Shown piece after piece: positions 44,738-57,065 of a stretch of 64,000 nt of DNA (the stretch's first letter is position 1; every line of letters begins with the position of its first letter). The stretch comes from Banduia mediterranea (GTDB lineage: Bacteria > Pseudomonadota > Gammaproteobacteria > Nevskiales > Nevskiaceae): the NCBI RefSeq assembly GCF_031846245.1, contig NZ_JAVRIC010000010.1, forward strand, positions 1-64,000, written 5' to 3'. The position numbers and the translations under genes are program-made. Below the pieces are notes generated by a model. That model made no database searches. It saw nothing but the letters and a program-made list of their open reading frames with translations, and was not told the DNA's origin.

Positions 44738-45852
44738 TAGCTCGAGATCAGTTTGCGGTGGGTCTGGATGCTCATGAGGATACCGAAGCCGGCCATCAGG
44801 CTGACCATGGAGGTTCCGCCAAAGGAGACCAGCGGCAAGGGTACGCCCACCACCGGCATCAGGCCCATCACCATGCCGATGTTGATGAACACGTACAGAA
44901 AGAACGTCAGCGACAGGCCGCCGGCGAGAATCCGCTGGAAGGTGTCCTGCCCCCGCAGGGCGATGACCAGGCCGCGTGCCACGATCAGCGTGTACAGCGT
45001 CAGCAGTGCGAGTACGCCGAGCAGACCCATTTCCTCCGCGAACACCGCAAAGATGAAGTCGGTATGGGATTCGGGCAGGAAATCCAGGCTGGCCTGGGTG
45101 CCGTTGAGCCAGCCCTTGCCGAAAATGCCGCCCGAGCCGATGGCGATCTTGGACTGGGTGATGTGATAGCCGGCACCGAGCGGGTCGCTGGATGGGTCGA
45201 GAAACGTCAGTACACGTTGCTGCTGGTATTCGCGCATGTTCATCCACACGATCGGCGCGGCCGCCGTGGCCAGTCCCACCACCGACGCGATCCAGCGCCA
45301 TGACAGACCGCCGAAGAACAGCACGAATCCCCCCGCGGCGACCACCAGCAGCGAGGTGCCGAGATCGGGTTGCACCGCCACCAGCGCAGTCGGCACCGCC
45401 ACCAGAACGACGGCGCCGGCCAGGGTCTGCAGGCGCGGCGGAATGTTGCTGCCGTGCAGGTAGCTGGCGACCATCATCGGCACCGCGATCTTCATGATCT
45501 CCGACGGCTGGAAGCGCACGACGCCGAGGTCCAGCCAGCGCTGCGCGCCCTTGGAGTGGTCGCCGAGCACCAGCACCGCCAGCAGCAGCAGCAGGCCGGC
45601 GGCATACAGATAGGGGGCAAAGTTGCGATACAGCTCGGGCGGTGCCTGCGCGCAGATCAGCAGCGCGACGATGCCCATGCCGATGCGCTGCACTTGGGAA
45701 ATCACGGCACCGCCGTCGCTACCGGTTGCGCTGTAGATCACGAACAGCCCGACCGAACAGACCGCCAGCAGCAGTACGGCCAGCCAGGCGTCCACATGCA
45801 GTCGCGCCAGCAGGCCAATTTGCGAACGCGGGGCGGCATCGAGTTCCGTCAT
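44737..45852 (-). CDS. rodA: Rod-shape SEDS peptidoglycan glycosyltransferase RodA
   Basis: A 371-aa polytopic membrane protein of the SEDS family that polymerises lipid II with PBP2 during elongation. Motifs are VVRFQPSEIMKIAVPMMVAS, QPDLGTSLLVVAAGGFVLFF, GAGYHITQSKIAIGSGGIFG and LPESHTDFIFAVFAEEMG (catalytic Asp). The C-terminus has GVPLPLVSFGGTSMVSLMAG. It overlaps mrdA upstream by 4 bp. Confidence 0.96.
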   Translation of the reverse strand: MTELDAAPRSQIGLLARLHVDAWLAVLLLAVCSVGLFVIYSATGSDGGAVISQVQRIGMGIVALLICAQAPPELYRNFAPYLYAAGLLLLLAVLVLGDHSKGAQRWLDLGVVRFQPSEIMKIAVPMMVASYLHGSNIPPRLQTLAGAVVLVAVPTALVAVQPDLGTSLLVVAAGGFVLFFGGLSWRWIASVVGLATAAAPIVWMNMREYQQQRVLTFLDPSSDPLGAGYHITQSKIAIGSGGIFGKGWLNGTQASLDFLPESHTDFIFAVFAEEMGLLGVLALLTLYTLIVARGLVIALRGQDTFQRILAGGLSLTFFLYVFINIGMVMGLMPVVGVPLPLVSFGGTSMVSLMAGFGILMSIQTHRKLISS

Positions 45853-47804
45853 CCGGCACCTTCCGGTGCGGTCGTCGTCGTCGTCGCCGCCGCCGCCGCC
45901 GGAGTAAGGACCGTCGCGCCGGCCGCATTTCCGGCATCGGCGTCCGCCGTAGGATCGGCGTCGCGCAGCAGCCAGTCGTCGATCACTGCCCGGACCACCG
46001 GCCCGGCCACGGACCCGCCTCCGCCACCGTGCTCGACGATCACCGCGACCGCAATCTGCGGTGATTCGACCGGTGCGAAGGCGACGAACAGTGCGTGATC
46101 GCGCAGATGTTTCGGTACGGACGAGAGCTCGGGGGCCGCTTCATCCTGGGCAAGTCCTGCGACCTGGGCGGAACCGCTCTTGCCAGCCGCAAGGTAGGGC
46201 GCATCATGAAAGGCGCGGTAGCCGGTGCCGCCCTGAGTGGTCGTCACCTCGATCAGGGCGTGGATGACCTCAGACCAGGCGCGTGGGTCGCGGGTCTCGA
46301 TGCTCGGCACCGGCGTGGGAGCGACGCGGCGCATGGTATGGCTCAGTGGGTCTTCCTCGGCGTGGACGATGTGCGGTACATAGCCTTGTCCGCGCATTGC
46401 GACCAGCGCCATGGTCTGGGCCAGCTGTACCGGCGTCATCATCATGTATCCCTGACCGATTCCGATGTTCAAGGTCTCACCGGGATACCAGGCCTCGCGC
46501 TTGGCGGCCCGTTTCCAGTCCCTGGAGGGCAGCAGGCCGCCCTTTTCACCGGGCAGGTCCAGACCGGTGGCCGAACCCAGCCCGAACTGCGAGAGCATGG
46601 CTTCGATCCGGTCCACCCCCAGCTGTTCGGCGAGCTTGTAGAAGTAGACATCGCAGGATTCGGCAATGGCGCGATCCATGTCCATCCAGCCGTGGCCGCG
46701 CCGCTTCCAGTCGCGATACTTGCGGCTGGACCCGGGCAATTCGTAGTAGCCGGGACAGAACACGCGTTCATGCTCGGTGGTCACGGCGTATTCCAGCCCC
46801 GCCATCGCCATCAGCGGCTTGATCGTCGAGCCCGGCGGGTACTGGCCTTGCAGCGCGCGGTTGAACAGCGGCTTGGTGGGGTTGGCGTTGAGCGCCTTGT
46901 AGGTCTTGAAGCCGATGCCATCGACGAACAGGTGCGGGTCGAATCCTGGCTTGGACACCAGCGCCAGCACTTCGCCGCTGCTCGGCTGGATCGCGACGAC
47001 GGCACCTTCGCGGTCGCCCAGTGCCGCCTCGGCGGCCACCTGCAGTTGCGCGTCCACGGTCAGATAAAGGCTCTGGCCCGGAGCCCCGCGATCATAATTG
47101 AGATCACGCAACGGCCGGCCGGTGGCGTTGGTTTCGACGATTTTCGCGCCGACCTTGCCGTGCAAGTTCACTTCGTGGCTACGTTCCACACCGTTCTTGC
47201 CGATATGCGTGGTGCCGCGATAGCCCTCGGCGCCGAATTCCCGCAGTTCCTCCTCCGAGACGCCGCCGACGTAGCCGACCACGTGGGCCGCCGACTCACC
47301 GAGCGGATAGCGCCGCGTCAGCCCTGCGCGGATATCGACGCCGGAGAAGTCGTGGCGGTTGATCTCGAAGCGGGCCACTTCGTCCATTGTCAGGCGCGTG
47401 CGGATCGGTACTCCGCGATAGCGTGGCGTGCGCCGAAGCCGGTCGCGAAAGCGTTCCATATCCTCGTTGTCGAGGCTGACGATCCGCGACAAACGCTTGA
47501 GTGTGTTCTCGATGTCGTCAACCTGTTCGGGGATCAGTTCGAGTACGAAAGACGGCACGTTGTCGGCCAGCACCGCGCCATTGCGATCGAAGATCAGGCC
47601 GCGCACCGGCGGCACCACCACCAGCCGCATGCGATTTTCGTTGGAGCGCGTCAGAAAGTCGGCATGCTGGAACACCTGCAGGCTGACCAGACGCGACACC
47701 AGGATGGCGATGGCGATGCCGCAGGCGATCAGCGCCACCAGCGCGCGCACGAAGAAGGTCTGCCGCTCGGCGTGCAGATCCTTGATCGCGTCGTAGTTAC
47801 CCAT
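45849..47804 (-). CDS. mrdA: Penicillin-binding protein 2
   Basis: A 651-aa transpeptidase for cell elongation. It has an N-terminal membrane helix (LVALIACGIAIAILVSRLVS), a dimerisation/head region (RNGAVLADNVPSFVLELIPE) and the transpeptidase domain with SxxK in PPGSTIKPLMAMAG, SCD in AIAESCDVYFYKLAEQLG and KSG in AAGKSGSAQVAG. The C-terminal ~35 residues are low complexity (Ala/Thr/Asp runs), coded by a CGT/CGC triplet tract near 45870-45900 that could vary in length. Confidence 0.95.
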   Translation of the reverse strand: MGNYDAIKDLHAERQTFFVRALVALIACGIAIAILVSRLVSLQVFQHADFLTRSNENRMRLVVVPPVRGLIFDRNGAVLADNVPSFVLELIPEQVDDIENTLKRLSRIVSLDNEDMERFRDRLRRTPRYRGVPIRTRLTMDEVARFEINRHDFSGVDIRAGLTRRYPLGESAAHVVGYVGGVSEEELREFGAEGYRGTTHIGKNGVERSHEVNLHGKVGAKIVETNATGRPLRDLNYDRGAPGQSLYLTVDAQLQVAAEAALGDREGAVVAIQPSSGEVLALVSKPGFDPHLFVDGIGFKTYKALNANPTKPLFNRALQGQYPPGSTIKPLMAMAGLEYAVTTEHERVFCPGYYELPGSSRKYRDWKRRGHGWMDMDRAIAESCDVYFYKLAEQLGVDRIEAMLSQFGLGSATGLDLPGEKGGLLPSRDWKRAAKREAWYPGETLNIGIGQGYMMMTPVQLAQTMALVAMRGQGYVPHIVHAEEDPLSHTMRRVAPTPVPSIETRDPRAWSEVIHALIEVTTTQGGTGYRAFHDAPYLAAGKSGSAQVAGLAQDEAAPELSSVPKHLRDHALFVAFAPVESPQIAVAVIVEHGGGGGSVAGPVVRAVIDDWLLRDADPTADADAGNAAGATVLTPAAAAATTTTTAPEGAG

Positions 47805-47902
47805 TCTTTAAGCCGAAAGCTGCGGAGCGGGTGGTGGGGTGAGGGCGGCGGTGCCCGGCGCAGGATTCATTTTTCGGGGCTTCCTCTCTGTCGGCATGGC
47901 CG

Positions 47903-48391
47903 TCACCGTGGCCGTGTGACCGGGCGCAGCAGCTGGAGAATCAGAAACATCAGCGGCCATAGCACGGTGGTGCTGATCACCGGCAGCCAGCGCGCCAAAG
48001 GGGCGGCTGCGTGCAGGGTGGCCCCATCGGCCCAGAACAGGATGAAGCTGTAGAGCAGCCAGATCGGCGCCTGGATCAGCGTCGTTTGCCACAGAGGTGA
48101 CAGGTACAGAAATCCCCGCAGCTTGAGCGTCGCGTAGACCACCACCGTGAGCGCCACGACATGCGTGCCCAGGGCAGTGTTGAACATCACGTCAAGACAC
48201 AGACCGGCCGCCGCAGATGGCAGCAGCAAGCCCACGCCGTTGCTGCGGTAGGCCCAGTAGCCGAGGATCAGGGCGACCCAGGATGGCCGCATCGCCGACA
48301 GCAGCGGCGGCAGCGCAATGGTCTGCAGCACCAGCGCCAGAATCAGTGCCGGTATCAGCATCAGGTATTGCGAACGGATGCTGGTGGTCAT
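47903..48391 (-). CDS. mreD: Rod-shape-determining protein MreD
   Basis: A 162-aa protein of five or six membrane helices (YLMLIPALILALVLQTIALP, then RPSWVALILGYWAYR and LDVMFNTALGTHVVALTVVV). It is the conserved membrane partner of MreC. The ATG at 48391 overlaps the mreC stop (ATGA). A 98-bp gap separates it from mrdA. Confidence 0.92.
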   Translation of the reverse strand: MTTSIRSQYLMLIPALILALVLQTIALPPLLSAMRPSWVALILGYWAYRSNGVGLLLPSAAAGLCLDVMFNTALGTHVVALTVVVYATLKLRGFLYLSPLWQTTLIQAPIWLLYSFILFWADGATLHAAAPLARWLPVISTTVLWPLMFLILQLLRPVTRPR

Positions 48392-49395
48392 TGCTCGGGG
48401 GCCGTGGTCGCGGTGTTCGGCGTTGCAGGCGTCAGGGGCTTGGGCGGCCCGGCCTGTTCCGCGGTGGGCGCAGCCGCTTCCTTCGGCTCGACGCCGGCCC
48501 CCTCGGCAGCGGGCATGGCAGACTCGGTTTCGGTAATCCCGGGTTCGGATTGGACCGTCTCGCTCCACACCAGCAAAACCTGCCGGCCCTGGTTGATTCG
48601 TGCCGTCGGGTAGGCGATGGCTTCCATGAAGTGCTCGCCGGGCTGGTAGAGCAGCTCCGCGACCTCGCCAACCGGGTAGCCGGGCGGGAAGCGACCGCCC
48701 AGGGCCGAGGACACCAACAGATCGCCGACCTTGATGTCGGCATTGCCCGGCAGGAACGGCAGGGACAGGCCTTGGCCGTCACCGCGGCCCAGCGCCACCG
48801 TCTGCAGGCCGGTGCGATTGACCTCCACCGGGACACCGTGGTCGGGGTCGGTGATCAGCAGACCCACAGCCGTGTCCGGCAGCACGCGGACCACTTGGCC
48901 GAGCACGCCGTAAGCGTCGATGATCGCCTGACCGCGGTAGACGCCGTCGCCGGTTCCGCGGTTGAGCACGATCTGGTGGCGATACGGATCCTGGTTGGTG
49001 GCGAGGATTTCGGCGACCAGCACGCTGTCCTCGATCTGCTCGGACGACGACAGCAGTTCGCGCAGCCTCTGATTCTCGGCTTCCAGGGCCTGTACCTTGG
49101 AGGTGCGGGCGCGCAGCCGCAACAGGCTTTCGCTGAGGTGCTCGTTTTCCGCCATCAGCTCGCCGCGTGTCTGCGCGTAGTTGCCGATCGCCGAGACCGT
49201 ACTCGGCAGGCGCGAAGTCCAGATGATGGGAGCGAGCAGTTGCGACATGACGTTGCGCGCCGGATCGAAGGTCTCGGTGCGATGGTCGACCGCCAGCAAA
49301 GCGAACGAAAGCAGCAGCAACAGGGCCGCCCGCAGGCCGAGCCCCGAGCCCCGCTGAAACAGTGGTTTCCGTGTATTGCCGCTGAGAGTGTTCAA
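48388..49395 (-). CDS. mreC: Rod-shape-determining protein MreC
   Basis: A 335-aa periplasmic scaffold anchored by one helix (LGLRAALLLLLSFALLAVDH). A coiled coil follows (ENEHLSESLLRLRARTSKVQ, ALEAENQRLRELLSS), then paired beta-barrels (VLNRGTGDGVYRGQAIIDAY, GVLGQVVRVLPDTAVGLLIT). The C-terminal 60 residues are Pro/Ala/Glu-rich and probably disordered. It starts at a TTG (49395). MreC activates PBP2-RodA. Confidence 0.93.
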   Translation of the reverse strand: MNTLSGNTRKPLFQRGSGLGLRAALLLLLSFALLAVDHRTETFDPARNVMSQLLAPIIWTSRLPSTVSAIGNYAQTRGELMAENEHLSESLLRLRARTSKVQALEAENQRLRELLSSSEQIEDSVLVAEILATNQDPYRHQIVLNRGTGDGVYRGQAIIDAYGVLGQVVRVLPDTAVGLLITDPDHGVPVEVNRTGLQTVALGRGDGQGLSLPFLPGNADIKVGDLLVSSALGGRFPPGYPVGEVAELLYQPGEHFMEAIAYPTARINQGRQVLLVWSETVQSEPGITETESAMPAAEGAGVEPKEAAAPTAEQAGPPKPLTPATPNTATTAPEQ

Positions 49396-49491
49396 ATCGT
49401 GGCCGACAGGCTGTCGCGCAGCAAAAAACTTCCCCGTATCAAAGGGCTAGCTTAAGGGGGATTGCGGCGCGGGCCTAGTCCGGAAATCGGC

Positions 49492-52639
<3,148 letters not shown>

Positions 52640-52640
<1 letters not shown>

Positions 52641-54097
52641 TGAGCGAAGCGAATATGGAATGGGAAGCAGTCATCGGACTTGAGGTGCATTGCCAGCTCA
52701 GCACCAAGTCCAAGATATTTTCGGGTGCGGCCACGGCTTATGGCGCAGCGCCGAACACGCAGGCCGATGCCGTCACCCTGGGCCTGCCCGGCGTTCTGCC
52801 GGTCCTCAACGGCGAGGCCCTGCGCATGGCCGTGATGTTCGGTCTGGCGGTGGACGCCAAGATCGCCGAGCGCTGCGTGTTCGCGCGCAAGCACTACTTC
52901 TATCCGGATCTGCCCAAGGGCTACCAGATCACGCAGTTCGAACTGCCGATCGTCTACGACGGCAAGCTCGATGTGGAACTGGCCGAAGGCGTGATCAAGA
53001 CCATCGGCATCACCCGTGCGCATATGGAGGAGGACGCCGGAAAGTCGATGCACGAGGGCTTCGTCGGGACCTCCGGCATCGATCTCAACCGCGCCGGCAC
53101 ACCGCTGATCGAAATCGTCTCCGAGCCGGATATCCGCTCGGCGGCCGAGGCCGTGGCCTATCTCAAGAAGCTGCATCAGCTGGTGGTCTACCTCGGCATC
53201 TGCGACGGCAACATGCAGGAAGGCTCGTTTCGCTGTGACGCCAACGTGTCCGTGCGGCCCAAGGGCACCGAGAAGTTCGGCACCCGTACCGAGACCAAGA
53301 ACGTCAATTCCTTCCGTTACGTGGAACGCGCGATCGAGTACGAAATCGAGCGCCAGATCGAGGTGATCGAGGCCGGTGGGACGATCGTCCAGGAGACGCG
53401 GCTGTTCAATCCCGGCTCCGGCGAAACACGCTCGATGCGGACCAAGGAAGATGCCAACGACTACCGCTACTTCCCCGACCCCGACCTGCTGCCGGTGATC
53501 TGCACACGCGCCTGGATCGACGAGATCGGCCGCTCGCTGCCGGAACTGCCGGAAGCCAAGCGCGACCGTTTCATGGTCCAGTACGGCCTGTCCAAATATG
53601 ACGCGACGGTGCTGACCGGCTCGCGTGCCTTGGCGGACTACTACGAGGATCTGGTGCGTCTGGTCGACGGCGACGCCAAGCTCTGCGCCAACTGGGTCAT
53701 CACCGACCTGCTCGGCGCCTTGAACAAGGCCGGGCACGACATTCCAGATTCTCCGGTGTCTGCCGCCGCGATGGCGGGGTTGATCAAGCGCATCGCCGAT
53801 GACACGATCTCCGGCAAGATCGCCAAGGACGTGTTCGAGGCGATGATGGCGGGTGAAGGTGAGGCCGATGCGATCATCGATGCCAAGGGACTGCGCCAGA
53901 TCACGGACGAAGGCGCCATCGTCAAGATCATCGAGCAGGTCATGGCCGACAACCCCGGCCAGCTTGAACAGTACCGCGCTGGCAAGGACCGCTTGTTCGG
54001 CTTCTTCGTGGGCCAGACCATGAAGGCGACCGCCGGCAAGGCCAATCCGGCCGAGGTCAACCGCCTGCTCAAGCAATTGCTGGGACCGGCGGCTTAA
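52640..54097 (+). CDS. gatB: Asp/Glu-tRNA amidotransferase subunit B
   Basis: A 485-aa subunit that binds misacylated tRNA, phosphorylates the side chain and transfers ammonia. Motifs are [58 protein letters not shown], and [20 protein letters not shown]. The C-terminal YqeY-like tail binds tRNA. The ATG at 52640 is used; a second ATG at 52655 (MEWEAVIG) is also possible. Confidence 0.97.
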
Positions 54098-54159
54098 TGA
54101 GTGATAGGCGTGAGGCGAGAGGCTCGTAGCCCTTTCGCCTCACGTCTCAAGAGCAAGCC
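54097..54159. repeat. GCGTGAGG-rich interspersed repeat (gatB/hslO gap)
   Basis: ataggcgtgaggcgagaggc on the left and gcctcacgtctcaag on the right form an imperfect inverted repeat that occupies nearly the whole gap. Related to the copies at 36592 and 52566. Confidence 0.65.
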
Positions 54160-55032
54160 ATGAACACACTGATTCCATTCGACTTCTCCCGCCAGGGCGC
54201 GCGTGGCGTGATCCTGCGCATCGACGAGGGTGTGGAAGCGATGTTCGGTGCGCGCGACTATTCGGCGGATGTCCGGCAATTGCTGGGCGAGGCGGCGGCT
54301 GCGGCGCCGATGTTGGCATCGCACCTCAAGTTCGAAGGCCGCATCAACCTGCAGTTTCAGGGCGGGGACCGGATTCAGCTGCTGGTGGCGCAGGTGGATC
54401 ATCAGTTGCGCGTGCGTGCCATGGCCAAGGCTGGCCCCGAAATCGATGGCAGTTTCAAGGAACTGCTTCAGGGCGGGCTGCTTGCCTGGTTGCTGGAGCC
54501 TCGGCATGGCCAGCCTTATCAGGCCTACGTCGAGATCAGCGGCGACAGCCTCGCCGCCTCGCTGGAGGGCTACTTCGCACAGTCCGAGCAGCTCCCGACA
54601 CGGCTGCGGCTGGCCTCGGGGGCGACCACTCTGGCCGGCCTGCTGTTGCAACGCGTGCCGGGCGCGGACGGCGACGATGCGGATGGCTATTGGCAACACC
54701 TCTGCGCCTTGTTCGGCACACTGAAGGCCGAGGAATTGCTTTCGACCGATTCCGATACCGTGCTCAGGCGTCTGTTCCATCAGGAGCCGCTGCGGCGTCA
54801 CGAACCGCGTGAGGTCCAGCTGTCCTGTACCTGTTCGCGCGCCAGCATTTCGCAGATGCTGCTGTCTCTGGGCCGCGACGAGATCGAACCGATCTTCGAG
54901 GAGCGGGACCATGTCGAGGTCACCTGCGAGTTCTGCGGTCGGGAATACCGCTATGTACGCAGCGAAGTCCAGGAGCTGTTCGACGGCGCCGAGGCCCAGC
55001 GTGAGCCGAACCCGATTCAGCAGACGCATTAA
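54160..55032 (+). CDS. hslO: Redox-regulated chaperone Hsp33
   Basis: A 290-aa holdase activated by oxidation. The N-terminal domain has ARGVILRIDEGVEAMFGARD, and the C-terminal redox switch has the zinc-binding Cys set VQLSCTCSRAS and VTCEFCGREYRY (CxC...CxxC). Under oxidative stress the zinc is lost and the linker unfolds to bind clients. Length is typical of the family. Confidence 0.95.
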   Translation: MNTLIPFDFSRQGARGVILRIDEGVEAMFGARDYSADVRQLLGEAAAAAPMLASHLKFEGRINLQFQGGDRIQLLVAQVDHQLRVRAMAKAGPEIDGSFKELLQGGLLAWLLEPRHGQPYQAYVEISGDSLAASLEGYFAQSEQLPTRLRLASGATTLAGLLLQRVPGADGDDADGYWQHLCALFGTLKAEELLSTDSDTVLRRLFHQEPLRRHEPREVQLSCTCSRASISQMLLSLGRDEIEPIFEERDHVEVTCEFCGREYRYVRSEVQELFDGAEAQREPNPIQQTH

Positions 55033-55465
55033 CGTGAATCACGCGCGACGTGATGCCGACTGACCTCGCCCGCTTGCGGGAGAGGGCGCGCGCGCGACTG
55101 CGAGCGGTGGATGAGGGGAACGGCCGTGCCGCAGCAGGTTCATTCTGCAGGGCGCAGCTCGCGGCATAGCCGTTAGTCGCGCACATTGCACTGGTCGCTT
55201 GAACTGATAAAAGCGTACCCGAGTGAGTTGAACCGTCAGCAGGGCCGGGTAGCCGCCCTGTCGGCGCGGCTGTTCCCCAATCACTGACTTCGGATCCGCC
55301 TGCCGTGCCGATCGGCCGCGAACCCCCATACATTCACGATTCCGTCTGACTTTGGTCGCAAAAAGGTCAGGTTTGAAGCGCCCCCCGTTTCTAAACTCGA
55401 CGCAGCTGTTTTTACGCATTCTTCCTGCGCATCGAGTGGCAAGGACATTCTCGGGGGAATGAACC
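55033..55465. other. Intergenic region with a REP-like hairpin
   Basis: 433 bp with no convincing gene. At 55064-55085 cctcgcccgcttgcgggagagg is an imperfect hairpin of a type widely seen between genes of gammaproteobacteria, followed by a GC alternation (gcgcgcgcgcg). The remainder becomes AT-richer toward the lipoprotein fragment and may hold its promoter; no clear -35/-10 pair was found. Confidence 0.5.
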
Positions 55466-55672
55466 ATGAGCAACAAACGATGGTCCGCCATGTTGGCGGC
55501 TGGATTGTTTTCTGTGCTGCTGGCCGCCTGCGGTGGCGGCGGTGATGGCGACAAGTCATCGATCACATTGCAGGGCTTCGTTGCCAACGCGCCCTCGCTG
55601 AACGGCGGTACGGCGACGGCTACGGCCAGAGACAAGTCGGCCGACTCCGCCATCGATAGCGACGGCAGCTAG
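55466..55672 (+). pseudogene. Short lipoprotein with in-frame TAG stop
   Basis: 68 codons: a clean lipoprotein signal (MSNKRWSAMLAAGLFSVLLA, ACGGGGDGDKSS; lipobox LAAC) followed by ITLQGFVANAPSLNGGTATA. A TAG follows SAIDSDGS and the same frame then continues TVTLDDLFSDGF. Bacterial surface lipoproteins of this style commonly read DGSYTVTL, so one Tyr codon turned to TAG would explain it. It is either a broken gene or a real 68-aa lipoprotein. Its ITLQGFV strand resembles LTLTGFLVDS of the modular lipoprotein two genes on. Confidence 0.5.
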
Positions 55673-55700
55673 ACCGTCACGCTCGACGACCTTTTTTCGG

Positions 55701-57053
55701 ATGGCTTCCATGCAACGACACATTCTCAGCCGCAATGGCCTGCTGGCCGTCGCCGTGCTACTCGCCGGCATTTGCGCACCCCGCGCCCACGCCGACTCAT
55801 TCCACTATCGCAACCTGCTGATCGGCGATCGTGCCACCGGCTTCGGCGGCGCCTACGCCGCCTTGTCGGACGACGCGGCCGGCCTGTACTACAACCCGGC
55901 CGGTACCGTCTATTCGGAGGAGTTGGCATCGGCCACCGTCAACGTGCTGAGCATCTCCAATGTCGAATTCGAAGACTTCTTTCCGGACGGCGGTTCGCTG
56001 GAGGTGAGGTCTTCGGGCCTGGTTCCGAGCTACTTCGGCATCCTGCGCCATATCGGTACCGGCACCATCGGGTTTTCGATCACGGTCAGCGATTACTTGT
56101 CGGATCGGCAGTCGGATCGGGGCAGCTTCGACGTCGGCAGCGCCCACGTCGATCAGTTCCTGACCGGAGATGGTGACTATCGTCACTACAACATCGGCCC
56201 GAGTTTCGCGCAGGCGCTGAACCAGAACTGGTCCTGGGGTGCGTCCCTGTTCGGGACCTATCGCGATGAACGCGAAGCCCGCAGCATCGGTGGCGATGCC
56301 ACCAAGCCGGGCGCCGAAGCCGGATCGACCGACCGACTGTACGTGCTGACCAGCTATCGCATCGAGGACACACAGATCGGCGTTCGTCCGCAGCTCGGCC
56401 TGCAATATCGCAACGGCGCGTTCAAGGCGGGCTGGACCGTGTCGCGGGACTTCGCGCTGACCCGCGACTACGACTATTTCTATCGTTCCGTGCGCAATCT
56501 CACCACGACCAATGCCGACCGCAGCGAAGCCCTGGTCGACTACCTCGATGCGTCCGCGGACTCCAAAAGTTCCGAAAAGCAGGCGCATCCCTGGCAATTC
56601 TCGCTCGGTTTGGCGATGGACCTGACGCCCTCGTGGACGGTGTCGGTGCAGGTCGACCAATACCTGTCGGTCGATGACGACATCGTGGCCGGTGCCGATG
56701 GAGCCTCGCCGCCGGTGACGCGCCAGTTCGATGCTGTAACCAACTGGTCAATCGGTAGCGAATGGCGTTTGAGCGATCGCGTGGGTCTGCGAATGGCGCT
56801 CTACACTGACAACGCCAATCTGGATGCCGAAGACGCTGGCGCGTTCGAGCGCCGTGAGTCCGTGGACTTGCTGGGTGGAGCCCTGTCCGCCTCTTACCGC
56901 GATGACACGCGGACCTACAAGCTTGGTTTCTACTTCAGTTCGGGAGACGGCCACGGCACGCTCGGTGACCTCGGAGAACTCAATTTCGGTGGTCAGTCGG
57001 TGGTGGACATCAATGCGACGAACTTCACGCTGATCTTCGGCGCCACACTTTAA
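55701..57053 (+). CDS. FadL-like outer-membrane beta-barrel protein
   Basis: A 450-aa exported protein with a signal peptide (NGLLAVAVLLAGICAPRAHA|D). The mature N-terminus FHYRNLLIGDRATGFGGAYA, ALSDDAAGLYYNPAGTVYSE is the FadL/OmpP1 hatch signature (A.DDA...YNPAG). Alternating hydrophobic strands run to a C-terminal aromatic-rich end (NFTLIFGATL). FadL relatives carry hydrophobic substrates across the outer membrane; the ligand here is unknown. Starts at 55701 or 55710 are both possible. It lies between two lipoprotein genes, suggesting a small surface-protein cluster. Confidence 0.8.
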   Translation: MASMQRHILSRNGLLAVAVLLAGICAPRAHADSFHYRNLLIGDRATGFGGAYAALSDDAAGLYYNPAGTVYSEELASATVNVLSISNVEFEDFFPDGGSLEVRSSGLVPSYFGILRHIGTGTIGFSITVSDYLSDRQSDRGSFDVGSAHVDQFLTGDGDYRHYNIGPSFAQALNQNWSWGASLFGTYRDEREARSIGGDATKPGAEAGSTDRLYVLTSYRIEDTQIGVRPQLGLQYRNGAFKAGWTVSRDFALTRDYDYFYRSVRNLTTTNADRSEALVDYLDASADSKSSEKQAHPWQFSLGLAMDLTPSWTVSVQVDQYLSVDDDIVAGADGASPPVTRQFDAVTNWSIGSEWRLSDRVGLRMALYTDNANLDAEDAGAFERRESVDLLGGALSASYRDDTRTYKLGFYFSSGDGHGTLGDLGELNFGGQSVVDINATNFTLIFGATL

Positions 57054-57065
57054 AGGGGAAGGAAA